DNA from: Desulfobacter postgatei 2ac9
Lineage (GTDB): Bacteria; Desulfobacterota; Desulfobacteria; Desulfobacterales; Desulfobacteraceae
DNA: 64,000 nucleotides
Assembly: GCF_000233695.2 (NCBI RefSeq)
Contig: NZ_CM001488.1
Location: 460,049 to 524,048 of the forward strand
Direction: 5' to 3'
Shown here: in pieces, positions 1 through 8,018 of the stretch
Position numbering within the stretch: the first letter of the stretch is position 1
Layout: every line of letters starts with the position of its first letter
Program-made: the position numbers and the translations under genes
The notes under the pieces: model-generated
Database searches by the model: none
The model's input: the letters and a program-made list of their open reading frames with translations, nothing else
What the model was told of the DNA's origin: nothing

Positions 1-1
1 G

Positions 2-124
2 CAGAGCGTTCCTAAGATAAGAATCCGTCAGCTTCTTAAAAATCGCACAACACGAGAAGTGTTAAAATTTGAGCCCCGGAAAAATATTGAAGGCGTCCAC
101 ACGTTTACCGTTTCAGTCATATAG
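2..124 (+). CDS. C-terminal end of an unidentified protein (5' end outside window)
   Basis: An open frame enters from the left edge and ends at a TAG at 122-124, giving the last 40 residues of a basic protein ending in TFTVSVI. It lies 26 bases upstream of the aminotransferase start in the same direction, so the two may be co-transcribed. I do not recognise the family from this fragment. Without the upstream sequence it could also be a chance open frame. Confidence 0.45.
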   Translation, partial: QSVPKIRIRQLLKNRTTREVLKFEPRKNIEGVHTFTVSVI

Positions 125-150
125 GTTTCCGGTAATGAAGGTGAGTTCCC

Positions 151-1431
151 ATGACAAGTATGAGGAAAATACATAATTACAGGGGGTTCTCCACGGAATC
201 AGACAATTCCATCTTTAAGCTGGAAAACAACTTCGGCGCCCATCACTATACCAGGATAAATCTGGTGATCAGACGCGCCGAAGGCTGCTGGCTCACCGAC
301 GATAAGGGAAACAAATACCTGGACTGCCTGGCCGCCTACTCGGCTGCCAACCCGGGGCACCATCATCCCACGATTACCAATGCCCTGATCAACGCGCTGA
401 CCGGCAATTATGCATCGGTTATCTCCAACGTGGTTTTCACTGACCCTTTGGGCATATTTCTTTCCGAATGTGCCTCCTTTGCCCCTCAGCTTGGCCCCAG
501 ATTCGGTGCGCACGGCAACAAGGTCCTGGCCAAAAACGGTGGTGTGGAATCGGTTGAAACATCAATAAAAGCCATGCGCTACTATGGATTCAAACAAAAA
601 GGAATTGAAGACGGCAAGCAGGAAATCATTGTGTTTGACAGAAATTTCCATGGCCGTACCCTTTCTGTGGTCTCCTTTTCTTCCAACAAAAAATACCGTG
701 AAGGATTCGGTCCTTTAACACCGGGCTTTGTCTCTGTGCCCTTTGGGGATCTGGACGCGGTTGAAAAAGCGGTCACCCCCAACACCTGCGGTATTCTTGT
801 GGAACCCCTTCAGGGTGAAGGCGGTATGATTATCCCGCCCAGGGGTTTTCTCAAAGGATTGAGGGCCCTGGCTGATGAAAAAGACCTGTTCCTGGTCTGT
901 GACGAAATCCAGGTAGGATTGGGTCGTGCCGGCAAACGGTTTTGCTTTGAGCACGAAAGCATTGTGCCCGACGGCTTAATTCTGGGCAAGGCCCTTTCCG
1001 GGGGACTGGTGCCCTTGTCCGTCTTCATGACCAACGCCGAAATTATGGATATGATTTTTTCCAAGGGGTCTGACGGTTCCACATTCGGTGGCTACCCCCT
1101 GGCCTGTGTGGCCGGTATCGCAGCCCTGAAGGTATTTCAGGAAGAAAAACTGGATGAACAGTCCGCACAAAAGGGTGCCCGTTTAAAGAAACGCATTGAA
1201 GATATCGGCAAACGTTCTCCCTATGTCAAAGAGGTGCGGGGGTTGGGTCTTTTCATCGGCATTGAAGTTAAAGACAACAATGCCATGGAGTTCTGCCGCA
1301 AACTGATGAAGGAAGGAGTTGTTGTGAATGACAGCCACGGTCACACCATTCGTATTTCTCCGCCCCTGGTCATCAATGACGAGGAGATGGATTTCATGGT
1401 GGAACGTCTGGAGCGGGTTTTGGTTCCATAG
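151..1431 (+). CDS. rocD: Class III PLP aminotransferase, ornithine aminotransferase-like
   Basis: 426 residues, the usual length for class III (fold type I) PLP aminotransferases. The N-terminal block with DDKGNKYLDCLAAYSAANPGH is typical of ornithine-oxo-acid transaminases. The cofactor region shows NFHGRT, the aspartate of VCDEIQVGLGR, and the Schiff-base lysine in LGKALSGG. The expected role is transfer of the ornithine δ-amino group to 2-oxoglutarate, giving glutamate semialdehyde and glutamate in the cytoplasm. The ATG at 151 follows a GAAGGTGAG ribosome-binding site; a second ATG three codons on is possible. A strong terminator follows at 1481. Related enzymes act on acetylornithine or GABA, so family membership is near certain and substrate less so. 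The glutamate theme elsewhere in the window fits. Confidence 0.85.
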   Translation: MTSMRKIHNYRGFSTESDNSIFKLENNFGAHHYTRINLVIRRAEGCWLTDDKGNKYLDCLAAYSAANPGHHHPTITNALINALTGNYASVISNVVFTDPLGIFLSECASFAPQLGPRFGAHGNKVLAKNGGVESVETSIKAMRYYGFKQKGIEDGKQEIIVFDRNFHGRTLSVVSFSSNKKYREGFGPLTPGFVSVPFGDLDAVEKAVTPNTCGILVEPLQGEGGMIIPPRGFLKGLRALADEKDLFLVCDEIQVGLGRAGKRFCFEHESIVPDGLILGKALSGGLVPLSVFMTNAEIMDMIFSKGSDGSTFGGYPLACVAGIAALKVFQEEKLDEQSAQKGARLKKRIEDIGKRSPYVKEVRGLGLFIGIEVKDNNAMEFCRKLMKEGVVVNDSHGHTIRISPPLVINDEEMDFMVERLERVLVP

Positions 1432-1480
1432 GTGTTCGGAATACGTTCCGTATCTGGAACGTATTCCCATTAAAGGAATT

Positions 1481-1517
1481 AAAGGGCAGGCGGATCAAGC
1501 GATCCGCCTGCCCTTTT
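1481..1517 (+). terminator. Rho-independent terminator after the aminotransferase gene
   Basis: A 13-bp perfect inverted repeat (1484-1496 with 1501-1513, core GGGCAGGCGGATC) has a 4-nt loop, AAA before it and TTTT after it. It sits 50 bases past the aminotransferase stop codon. The A/T flanks allow termination in both directions. Confidence 0.9.
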
Positions 1518-1740
1518 CGTTTACATACAGGATCTACCAGCATCTGGCAGCGTGATTGCGTTGCCGGCCGCCACAATACCCGTCACCCCGGCCGTATGTC
1601 TGTCCGCCCATGGGAATGAAATGTTGTACGGCTGTGCCTTGGCTCTCAGCTCACTCTGGGTCTTGCTGATATTTTCGGACAGGGCCCTGGCTCTCTTGGG
1701 ATCAGGGTTTGTTCCTGCCGTCAATCCACTCAGTTCAGCC

Positions 1741-1812
1741 CGGTCGGCAGAGATTAAAAATATTGACGTGCGTGTGATTGTGGCCACCAACAAAGATCTG
1801 GAAAAAAATGCA
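1741..1812 (+). pseudogene. Remnant of a σ54-dependent (NtrC-family) activator AAA+ domain
   Basis: One frame reads KNIDVRVIVATNKDLEKN, the conserved segment just after Walker B in NtrC-type AAA+ activators (consensus DVRxIAATNxDL). Nothing before or after it in any frame continues the domain: GAFTGA, Walker A and the HTH are absent. It is therefore a short relic. The rest of 1518-1832 holds no gene I can support. The opposite strand is open across 1521-1793, but I recognise nothing in it. Confidence 0.55.
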
Positions 1813-1832
1813 GGCCGGGCCCTTTTTATACG

Positions 1833-2171
1833 TTAATCCATAACCCTTTGATACATTTCATCATTGTAACCAATCATTAGCATCTTATCGATTTCTATGG
1901 TTGGTGCTCGAAGATTACCTGACCTGCCTATTGCCGATTTCAATATCTCTTCACGATTTGTTTCATCCGGTGAAAAAGTCAGTACCTTCTTGCCCTTCCC
2001 AATATGAACGATGTCATACTGTTTGATTCTCTCCCAAGCTGATTCCAGATCAATTCCTTCCTTCCCGGCATCCGTCACCTGTCCTACCTCAATCTGATTA
2101 TCGTCAAAAAACTTTTGAGCTTTTTTGCATGATACTCAGCCTTTTCTGAAATATGCCCACCCCACTGTCAT
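1833..2171 (-). CDS. ArsC/Spx-family thioredoxin-fold protein with predicted selenocysteine
   Basis: Reading from an ATG at 2171 gives a 112-residue protein if the UGA at 2138-2136 (codon 12) is decoded as selenocysteine. The N-terminus reads MTVGWAYFRKG-U-VSCKKAQ. The UGA falls exactly where ArsC/Spx/YffB proteins carry the catalytic Cys of a CxxC or Cxx motif, so the active site becomes UxxC. Downstream residues match the family: GRSGNLRAPTIEIDK near the C-terminus is the expected cis-Pro region (RAPT) and IGYNDEMY the tail. The ATG has an excellent GGAGGGAG site 6 bases upstream, whereas the ATG after the UGA has none. A hairpin follows the UGA at a SECIS-like distance. Likely role: thiol/selenol redox reaction (reductase); true arsenate reduction is not shown. 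The alternative is a nonsense-mutated pseudogene, but the position of the UGA argues against it. Confidence 0.8.
2105..2138 (-). promoter_or_regulatory. In-frame UGA and candidate bacterial SECIS hairpin
   Basis: On the minus strand the UGA (2138-2136) is followed after 8 nt by CAAAAAA-G-CT-CAAA-AG-TTTTTTG (2127-2105). This can pair as a 9-bp stem with one bulged G and a 4-nt apical loop. Bacterial SECIS elements lie inside the coding region just 3' of the UGA, as here. The stem is AT-rich and thus weak, and its loop lacks the G usual among the first two loop bases, so this is a candidate. Confidence 0.5.
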
Positions 2172-2624
2172 GACAATCTCCCTCCAATCTATTCAAAGCG
2201 GTGATAATGGTTCCTGATAGAAATTTCGAGGACACCTTATTTATTGGCAGAAATTAAAGCATTTGTTTAAATTTATACCATTGCACGGATCAGTGCAGTG
2301 GCTCCGACTTTCCCTCATCACATTACACAAACAGGGAATAGACGGCAACAGACATTTTTCAGCGATCAGGAGTTCGAAGCCTATCTGAACCTTGATGTCG
2401 GAATGGTCCTGATCACCGCCCCGGTCTTGCAAAATATCCTGATGATTGGAAATGGAGCAGTGTCGGGGCACACATATGGATAAAAAGGATGAGATTCTTG
2501 TCAAAACAAGCCCTGCTGATCAGCGTCAATTATAATTCCCGCCGAACGACAATTAAAATTCCCGAAATTTAAAGAATCAAAAAAATGGTAAAAGCATCCA
2601 AATTTTACTGAAGGAGTGATTTGG

Positions 2625-4103
2625 ATGGTAACAAACCAACAAGTGAGGAGGTTGTTCAAGTTGATTCAATCTGAGAAGGATTTCGGGATCGCAGCAATGA
2701 AAGCAGGTATGGATGAGAAGACGGCTCGAAAGTACCGTGAAATTGGTAAATTACCAAGCGAGCTTCAACAGGAGCACGACTGGCGTACACGTAAAGATCC
2801 GTTTGAAGAGGCATGGGATAGTATCAAAGAAATGTTATCAATAAATCCGGGGTTGGAAGCCAAAACCATTTTTGAGGATATGCAGCGCAAACAGCCCGGC
2901 CGATTTGCCGATGGTCAATTAAGGACTCTGCAGCGACGGATCAAGCATTGGCGGGCCACAGAAGGTCCAGGCAAAGAAATATTCTTTGCACAAATACATA
3001 AACCAGGCGAACTATGCCAGTCTGACTTCACGCATATGGATAAGCTGGGTGTCACCATAGGCGGCGTTCCCTTTGATCACATGATCTATCATTTTGTTTT
3101 AACCTTTTCTAACTGGGAAACCGGGAGCATATGTTTTTCTGAAAGTTTTGAAAGCCTGAGCCATGGCCTGCAAAATGCCTTATGGAACTTGGGCGGTGTT
3201 CCCCATCGTCACCGTACAGATTGTTTGGCGACGGCTGTTAACAAGGAGACCCATCCGGAAGAGTTCACCCGCAGGTATCAGGATCTTATGGACCATTACG
3301 GTCTGACACCTTGCAAAACGAACCCATCCAGTCCCAATGAAAATGGTGATGTGGAGCAGCGCAATTATCGATTTAAAAAGGCTGTTGACCAGTCCCTTCT
3401 GTTAAAAGGCCACCGGAATTTTAAAGACCGGGAGGAATATGAGTGTTTTCTGTCCAAACTGTTTGGCCAACTGAATGCCGGGCGAAAAGACCGCCTATCA
3501 AAAGAACTTGAAATTTTGCATCGGCTACCCAAAACCCGAATCGACTCATGTAAAAAATTGGATCTCAAAGTCGGTCCCGGCTGTACCATACGAGTTAATC
3601 ACAACGTATACTCAGTGAACAGCAGGCTTATAGGAGAAAAAATACAGGTCCGCCTTTACATGGAATACCTGGAAATCTGGTACGGGCAAAAAAAGGTCGA
3701 TACCTTGCCGCGGTTACGGGGGGAAGGGAAGTACAAAGTCAATTACCGGCATATCATTGACAGTTTGGTCAGAAAACCGGGGGCGTTTGAAAATTATCGA
3801 TATCGTAATGACATGTTCCCCACCAGCCGTTTTCGGATCGCGTATGATTACTTAAAAGAGCGCTATACCGTTCAAAGCGCTGCGTCAAGATATCTGAAGA
3901 TTCTATACCTTGCCGCAAAAGACAGTGAAGTGGCTGTAGACAATGCCTTGACGATTTTAATTAATGAAGGCCATGAGATCAGCAAAGATGCGGTCCAGCG
4001 GCTTATGAAATCTAATGCCCCTGTTGCCGGGCCGGATGATATCCATATCCCGGCCATTGATTTAAGCAGTTATGACCAACTTCTCAAAATGGTGGAGGCA
4101 TGA
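2625..4103 (+). CDS. istA: IS21-family transposase IstA
   Basis: 492 residues from the ATG at 2625, which has AAGGAG at 2611-2616; an in-frame GTG at 2616 overlaps that site and is unlikely. The N-terminal HTH region (about residues 5-60) is followed by an RNase-H-fold integrase core: D in CQSDFTHMDK, D in HRHRTDCLATA, E in NENGDVEQRN. A C-terminal β-domain follows with HNVYSVNSRLIGEKI. IstA cuts and joins the element ends and needs the AAA+ partner IstB. The frame is intact, so the element may be active. The istB start overlaps the stop by 4 bases (ATGA). Compared with copy 2, two residues differ (Gly/Asp in the block after HMDKL and Gly/Cys in LFGQLNAG). Confidence 0.95.
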   Translation: MVTNQQVRRLFKLIQSEKDFGIAAMKAGMDEKTARKYREIGKLPSELQQEHDWRTRKDPFEEAWDSIKEMLSINPGLEAKTIFEDMQRKQPGRFADGQLRTLQRRIKHWRATEGPGKEIFFAQIHKPGELCQSDFTHMDKLGVTIGGVPFDHMIYHFVLTFSNWETGSICFSESFESLSHGLQNALWNLGGVPHRHRTDCLATAVNKETHPEEFTRRYQDLMDHYGLTPCKTNPSSPNENGDVEQRNYRFKKAVDQSLLLKGHRNFKDREEYECFLSKLFGQLNAGRKDRLSKELEILHRLPKTRIDSCKKLDLKVGPGCTIRVNHNVYSVNSRLIGEKIQVRLYMEYLEIWYGQKKVDTLPRLRGEGKYKVNYRHIIDSLVRKPGAFENYRYRNDMFPTSRFRIAYDYLKERYTVQSAASRYLKILYLAAKDSEVAVDNALTILINEGHEISKDAVQRLMKSNAPVAGPDDIHIPAIDLSSYDQLLKMVEA

Positions 4104-4855
4104 TGAGCGACAGAGACCAGATTGTAAACCATCTTAAAAGTCTGCACATGCCGACCATGCGCCGCAGCTATGAAGAAATGGCAGATCAGGCCCGGGCTGA
4201 GTCATGGGGGTATGAGCACTATCTTTTGCAGTTGCTGAATCTTGAATGTGAAGGGCGCTGGCAAAACCGGATAGCACGGAACCTGAGGGCATCCAGGCTG
4301 CCACCCTCGAAAACCTTTGAGAATTTTGATAAAAAGCGTCTTCCCATAAAGGTCGCTAATCATTTGAATGTACTGATCGACGGCTCTTTTTTAAATCAAT
4401 CTGAAAACATTTTGGCCTTTGGAAATCCTGGAAGCGGGAAAACCCATCTGTTATGTGCCATTGGTCATGAATTGATTGCACAAGGAAAACAGGTCCTTTT
4501 CATCCCATGCAGCCATCTTGTCCAGGATCTGCTGATCGCCAAAAGGGAACTTGAGTTGACAAAAAAGCTCAAAAGTCTTTCCAGATTTGATGCCGTGATT
4601 ATCGATGATATCGGATATGTCCAGCAAAGCCGGGAAGAGATGGAAGTTCTGTTCACCTTCCTGGCAGATCGGTATGAACAAGGCAGCCTGATGATCACCA
4701 GCAATCTTCCCTTTTCTAAATGGGAACAGATTTTTAAGGACCCTATGACAACTGCTGCGGCTATTGACAGGCTTGTTCACCACAGCATTATCTTCGAATT
4801 GAATGTTGAAAGCTATCGTATGGAGCAGGCCAAAAAGGAGGCAGAATCATGTTAG
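4100..4855 (+). CDS. istB: IS21-family helper ATPase IstB
   Basis: 251 residues, the normal length for IstB. Walker A is GNPGSGKTHLL, Walker B AVIIDDIGYVQQ, and the DnaC/DnaA-like AAA+ fold is clear, with the sensor-type SNLPFSKW block. IstB is an ATP-dependent target-selection factor that remodels target DNA and stimulates IstA. The ATG overlaps the istA stop, giving translational coupling. The protein sequence is identical in copy 2. Confidence 0.95.
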   Translation: MMSDRDQIVNHLKSLHMPTMRRSYEEMADQARAESWGYEHYLLQLLNLECEGRWQNRIARNLRASRLPPSKTFENFDKKRLPIKVANHLNVLIDGSFLNQSENILAFGNPGSGKTHLLCAIGHELIAQGKQVLFIPCSHLVQDLLIAKRELELTKKLKSLSRFDAVIIDDIGYVQQSREEMEVLFTFLADRYEQGSLMITSNLPFSKWEQIFKDPMTTAAAIDRLVHHSIIFELNVESYRMEQAKKEAESC

Positions 4856-5082
4856 TGCATGAAATGAATACTCCGTATACCCGGGAAGAGATCGTAGAAA
4901 TTGTCAAAATGATACGGCTACATTTATACAATAATGGGCTTCATTGTGGTGCCCGTGTTATCAGGGAGGACATGGAAGATGAGAATGTCCAGCCATTACC
5001 TTCTTTAAGCACTATTGGGCGTATCTTGTCACGCCATGGCTTAACACATGGCAGAACCGGATTTTATAACAATCCCGTTTAA
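4849..5082 (+). CDS. Small HTH protein in IS21 element, resembles N-terminus of an integrase
   Basis: 77 residues, with a start codon that overlaps the istB stop, so it is probably translationally coupled. The segment LPSLSTIGRILSRHGLTHGR is the helix-turn-helix that normally opens larger IS481/IS3-like integrases, where a DDE core follows. Here the protein stops right after the HTH. It may be a truncated remnant of an integrase captured by the element, or a small DNA-binding accessory protein. It is identical in the second copy. It is not a usual component of two-gene IS21 elements. Confidence 0.65.
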   Translation: MLVHEMNTPYTREEIVEIVKMIRLHLYNNGLHCGARVIREDMEDENVQPLPSLSTIGRILSRHGLTHGRTGFYNNPV

Positions 5083-5209
5083 AAATAGGCGGATAATAAA
5101 TAGTCATTTTTTTTTATGCGAAAATCACCTGTATTTTTTGTAAAGCGTAATACATTTATCTATGGTTCTTTCATAGCAGAGCTTTCGGGTGTTTTTTAAA
5201 GGAGACTGT

Positions 5210-5389
5210 ATGCGTGGCGGATATAGAGGAAAACCAAAACCCAAATTGCCGACACATCTAAAGCGGGTTCCTGTAAATGCACGAATCCAGCAGTGGATGC
5301 TTGATGAACTCAAAAGAAGAGGTGAGGTTGGGATAGTTTTGGAATATATACTGATTGAAGCGGGTTTTAAGTACCAACCAGAAAAATGA
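5210..5389 (+). CDS. Small basic passenger protein of the IS21 element
   Basis: 59 residues starting MRGGYRGKPKPKLPTHLKR, with AAAGGAG at a good distance before the ATG at 5210. A longer in-frame start at 5189 would read through that site and is less likely. The N-terminus is basic and Gly/Pro/Lys-rich; the rest is probably helical (IQQWMLDELKRRGEVGIVLEYIL). I do not recognise a family. It may bind DNA or RNA. It is present in both IS copies with identical translation. Confidence 0.5.
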   Translation: MRGGYRGKPKPKLPTHLKRVPVNARIQQWMLDELKRRGEVGIVLEYILIEAGFKYQPEK

Positions 5390-5471
5390 AGAAAGGCCCA
5401 ATGCCTCCGGCGGCCCTACGGAGTATTTGTTTCGCGCTAGGGCGCGAGGATTTTACGCATTAAAGACAAAA

Positions 5472-5522
5472 ACATGGGGGGGGAAGGACAGCATACAGTA
5501 AAGTGCATACTGCCCCCCATGT
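5472..5522 (+). repeat. Long hairpin in the non-coding tail of IS21 copy 1
   Basis: ACATGGGGGG (5472-5481) pairs with CCCCCCATGT (5513-5522) around a 31-nt loop. In copy 2 the G-run is shorter by about three bases, the only indel I see between copies. The 5390-5718 tail has no gene. The hairpin could block transcription entering or leaving the element, or be part of an RNA. Confidence 0.6.
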
Positions 5523-5910
5523 CTTCGTCACCAGTCACGGCGCTCGGGGTGCTTCCCAGCAGTTGCCCTATCCTCCGGGCTGGGGTGGGGGATATTATCA
5601 ATGTTACAAAAAATAGCAAGGGAATAATGGAAAACAAATACAAAATAAACAGGTTATAAAGAATGGGGAACGGGAATTTTAATTGTCGTTGAGGGAAAAA
5701 AATAATTGTCGTTGATCACCCTGCTTGAGATTGTCAATATCCCCTGGAGAGAGTTTTTATTTTCTGATATTCATAAATCTGAAATTGAATTATTCAGAAA
5801 ACATGAACGGACCGACTGACCGTTCAAACGACTTTTGTAAAATATTTGGAAGCTATTTTAGACAGGCGGCTGAGGCGCAAAAAAAACTGGTCGAAAGAAC
5901 AATGAGTAAG

Positions 5911-6380
5911 GTGTCCGTATGCCGTAACAACTGTAGTTCTAACAGGTTAAAGTCCTGAAGGAGGAATTATCCGTACGCCTTCTTAGCACCGGGAAGCAGC
6001 GTCTGGGTAACCAGGGGTTGTAAGTTTCTTATGGGCAAAGATGCAGGCCGTAACGAAAGTGAACCTATATGTAGCCTCGTCAACTAATTGAAGATGCCGA
6101 CCTTTTGGACATCAAGGGAAGGCCGTAGTGCCTGGGAGTAGAAAACGCAAATCCTTTCAGGTGATCTTCCGGGGTAGCAGGGATGGCATGTGTCGGAAGA
6201 ATTGCAGTGCAGTGCGGGAGACCCAATGCGGTTACGGTGAAGGGCCGTTAACTGATGGATATAAGGATATCCGAAATTCCATGGCTGTATTGGGAGTCGG
6301 AGGGGTTCATAGTACCGATTGAGGCTGAGGGACAACATAACCCCGGCCATGGAAAACCAGGTCATGCGGTAACCGTATTT
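5911..6380 (+). mobile_element. 5' fragment of a group II intron (domain I and start of the maturase leader), truncated
   Basis: From about 5911 (GTGTCCGTATGCCG) the DNA is rich in short complementary blocks and carries phrases typical of bacterial group II intron domain I, such as GAAGCAGCGTCTGGGTAACC, GGAAGGCCGTAGTGCCTGG and GGAGTCGGAGGGGTTCATAG. The last, translated, gives WESEGFIVPIEAEGQHN, the usual read-through leader of intron-encoded reverse transcriptases. No RT, maturase domain, domain V or domain VI follows, and from about 6380 the sequence is unrelated. It is therefore a dead 5' fragment lying directly behind the RAYT relic. Exact ends are uncertain by tens of bases. Confidence 0.7.
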
Positions 6381-6473
6381 ATAATGGCCCGCACCCCGGA
6401 GTACGACGATATAAATGCCGGGCGTTTTAGGGCCGGGCTAAATATGAATAATTTTAACCTCTTCTCTTTTTTC

Positions 6474-8018
6474 TCATTTTTTTTTCTTTGGCTTTTCCAG
6501 ATAATCGACGCCTTCCTCGTAAAGGTCCTTGAGCTTGGCCTCAATTGCTGTACACAATGTCTTGAGTACTTTGATACGGGCAAAATATTTATCATTGGCC
6601 TCTATCAGGGTCCATGGGGCATAATCTGTGCTGGTCCTGTCCACCATATCCGTAACCGCCAGTTCGTACTGTTCCCATTTTTTTCGATTACGCCAGTCTT
6701 CTTCCGTGATTTTGAACCGCTTGAAGCCGGTTTGCTCTCTGGTATGAAATCTTTCCAGCTGCTCTTCTTGAGTGATAGCCAACCAGAACTTGACCACCAC
6801 CATGCGATGGCGGGTGATCTGTAACTCAAACTCGTTGATTTCATTGTAGGCCCGCATCCAGTCAGCCTCCGAACAGAATTGCTCCACCCGTTCCACCAGT
6901 ACTCGGCCATACCAGGAGCGGTCAAATATAGTTACGCGGCCTTTACGGGGCAGATGCCGCCAGAATCTCCAGAGATAGGGCTGCTCTCTTTCTTCCTCTG
7001 TCGGTGCGGCAATGGGGATAACCTGATACCCGCGTGCATCAAGCGCCCCTGTGATACGACGTATGGCCCCTCCCTTTCCTGCGGCGTCATTTCCCTCGAA
7101 CACGGCTATGACCGAGGTGTATTTAAACTTTGGATCCCTGATCAGCAGGTTCAGTTTTCTCTGGTATTTTATCAACTTTTCCCGGTACTCCTCCTTCGTT
7201 AGGGATTGCGTCATATCTAATGTTTTCAGCACGTTGACATTATCAATGGACGGCATAAGAGGAGGCGAGAGGATTTCCGGAGAAGGCTGAGCATCCCTGT
7301 CCAATCGTTCCCGAATCGCGGTAAGGATAAGCTTGCCGACGGTTAAGTTGCGGTAGCGGGCATCCGATCCTTCAATGATAAGCCAGGGCGCTTCAGCGGT
7401 TGAGGTCTGACGAATAACCTTTTCGTGAACTTCACGAAACTTGTCGTAGTTCTTGAAATGCTTCCAGTCACGCTTAGTGACCTTCCAACGGGTCAATGGG
7501 TCTTTCTCAAGCGATTGCAGTCGTTTTTTCTGCTCTTCCCTGGAAAGATGAAACCAGAATTTAATGACCAGTGCACCCTCATTTACCAACATCTTTTCTA
7601 ACTTTATTGCCCGGCCCATGCTCTGTTCCAGATCCGCATCATTTGTTCTGCCATAGGCCCTGTTCAGAATCGGCCATGTGTACCATGACCCCAGGAAAAC
7701 ACCAATTTTACCTTTTGGCGGCAGGGCTCTCCAGAACCGCCACATCATAGGTCGATCCAGTTCCTCGTCCGTGGGGTCGCCCATGCCGTGAGTTTGAATA
7801 AAGCGCGGATCCATCCATTCGTTCAACAGATTCACTGTGGCCCCGCGCCCTGCACCGTCCAATCCGCCGACCAGGATAATTACTGGAAAAGAGGATGATT
7901 CGTTCAATTCCAACTGCACGTTGAGAAGTTCTTCACGCAGGGCAGGCTCTTCTTTTTTGTATTCTGATTTTGGTATCTTATGTCCCAATTCGGCAGATTC
8001 AAACATAAAGTCCTTCAT
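6474..8018 (-). CDS. pap: Polyphosphate:AMP phosphotransferase (two-domain PPK2, class II)
   Basis: 514 residues with two PPK2 domains in tandem. Domain 1 has the P-loop VGGLDGAGRG (about 50-59) and domain 2 FEGNDAAGKGG (about 307-317). The lid region of domain 2 is the intact FDRSWYGRVLVERV, whereas domain 1 has FLGSWYTWP in its place. The second domain is thus the likely catalytic one, as described for two-domain PPK2 enzymes. The reaction is AMP + polyP(n) to ADP + polyP(n-1), in the cytoplasm. It would salvage AMP made by the acyl-CoA ligases and allow polyphosphate use. It stands alone; the ATG at 8018 has only a weak ribosome-binding site. Confidence 0.92.
   Translation of the reverse strand: MKDFMFESAELGHKIPKSEYKKEEPALREELLNVQLELNESSSFPVIILVGGLDGAGRGATVNLLNEWMDPRFIQTHGMGDPTDEELDRPMMWRFWRALPPKGKIGVFLGSWYTWPILNRAYGRTNDADLEQSMGRAIKLEKMLVNEGALVIKFWFHLSREEQKKRLQSLEKDPLTRWKVTKRDWKHFKNYDKFREVHEKVIRQTSTAEAPWLIIEGSDARYRNLTVGKLILTAIRERLDRDAQPSPEILSPPLMPSIDNVNVLKTLDMTQSLTKEEYREKLIKYQRKLNLLIRDPKFKYTSVIAVFEGNDAAGKGGAIRRITGALDARGYQVIPIAAPTEEEREQPYLWRFWRHLPRKGRVTIFDRSWYGRVLVERVEQFCSEADWMRAYNEINEFELQITRHRMVVVKFWLAITQEEQLERFHTREQTGFKRFKITEEDWRNRKKWEQYELAVTDMVDRTSTDYAPWTLIEANDKYFARIKVLKTLCTAIEAKLKDLYEEGVDYLEKPKKKK

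Larger units (their letters stand above)
2517..5718 (+). mobile_element. IS21-family insertion sequence, copy 1 (3,202 bp)
   Basis: Both ends begin TGATCA and form imperfect terminal inverted repeats (TGATCAGCGTCAATTAT left, TGATCAACGACAATTAT right, reverse-complemented). Each end also carries a second internal CGACAATTAAAATTCCCG-like repeat, as in IS21 multiple-repeat termini. The flanks show a 6-bp direct repeat CCCTGC (2511-2516 and 5719-5724). The element carries istA, istB, a 77-codon HTH gene, a 59-codon gene and about 330 bp of non-coding tail. A second copy lies inverted at 38358-41555 with only a few substitutions and a small G-run length change. It is inserted in the RAYT relic. Confidence 0.93.
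2283..5905 (+). pseudogene. RAYT (REP-associated, IS200-like Y1) transposase pseudogene, split by IS21 element
   Basis: The left part (about 2283-2395) encodes PHHITQTGNRRQQTFFSDQE, the characteristic N-terminus of REP-associated tyrosine transposases. The right part, after the insertion, encodes EIVNIPWREFLFSDIHKSEI, then FRKHERTD-stop-P and, in another frame, FVKYLEAILDRRLRRKK ending with TGA at 5903-5905. These are the usual RAYT C-terminal blocks (WREFL..., RRHxRTGRPLG, LExxxxRRLR). The central catalytic region with the HxH and the Tyr is missing. Frameshifts occur near 2480 and 5835, and a CGA-to-TGA type stop breaks the RTGRPLG block. The gene was therefore already decaying, or has decayed since, when the IS21 element inserted with a CCCTGC duplication. 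Confidence 0.75.

Noticed and set aside
1521-1793. 90-codon minus-strand open frame opposite the regulator scrap
   Set aside because: No start signal, no recognised family, and it overlaps the recognisable plus-strand relic.
2241-2504. Minus-strand open frame of 87 codons
   Set aside because: It is antisense to the RAYT N-terminal block, which has clear family resemblance on the plus strand.
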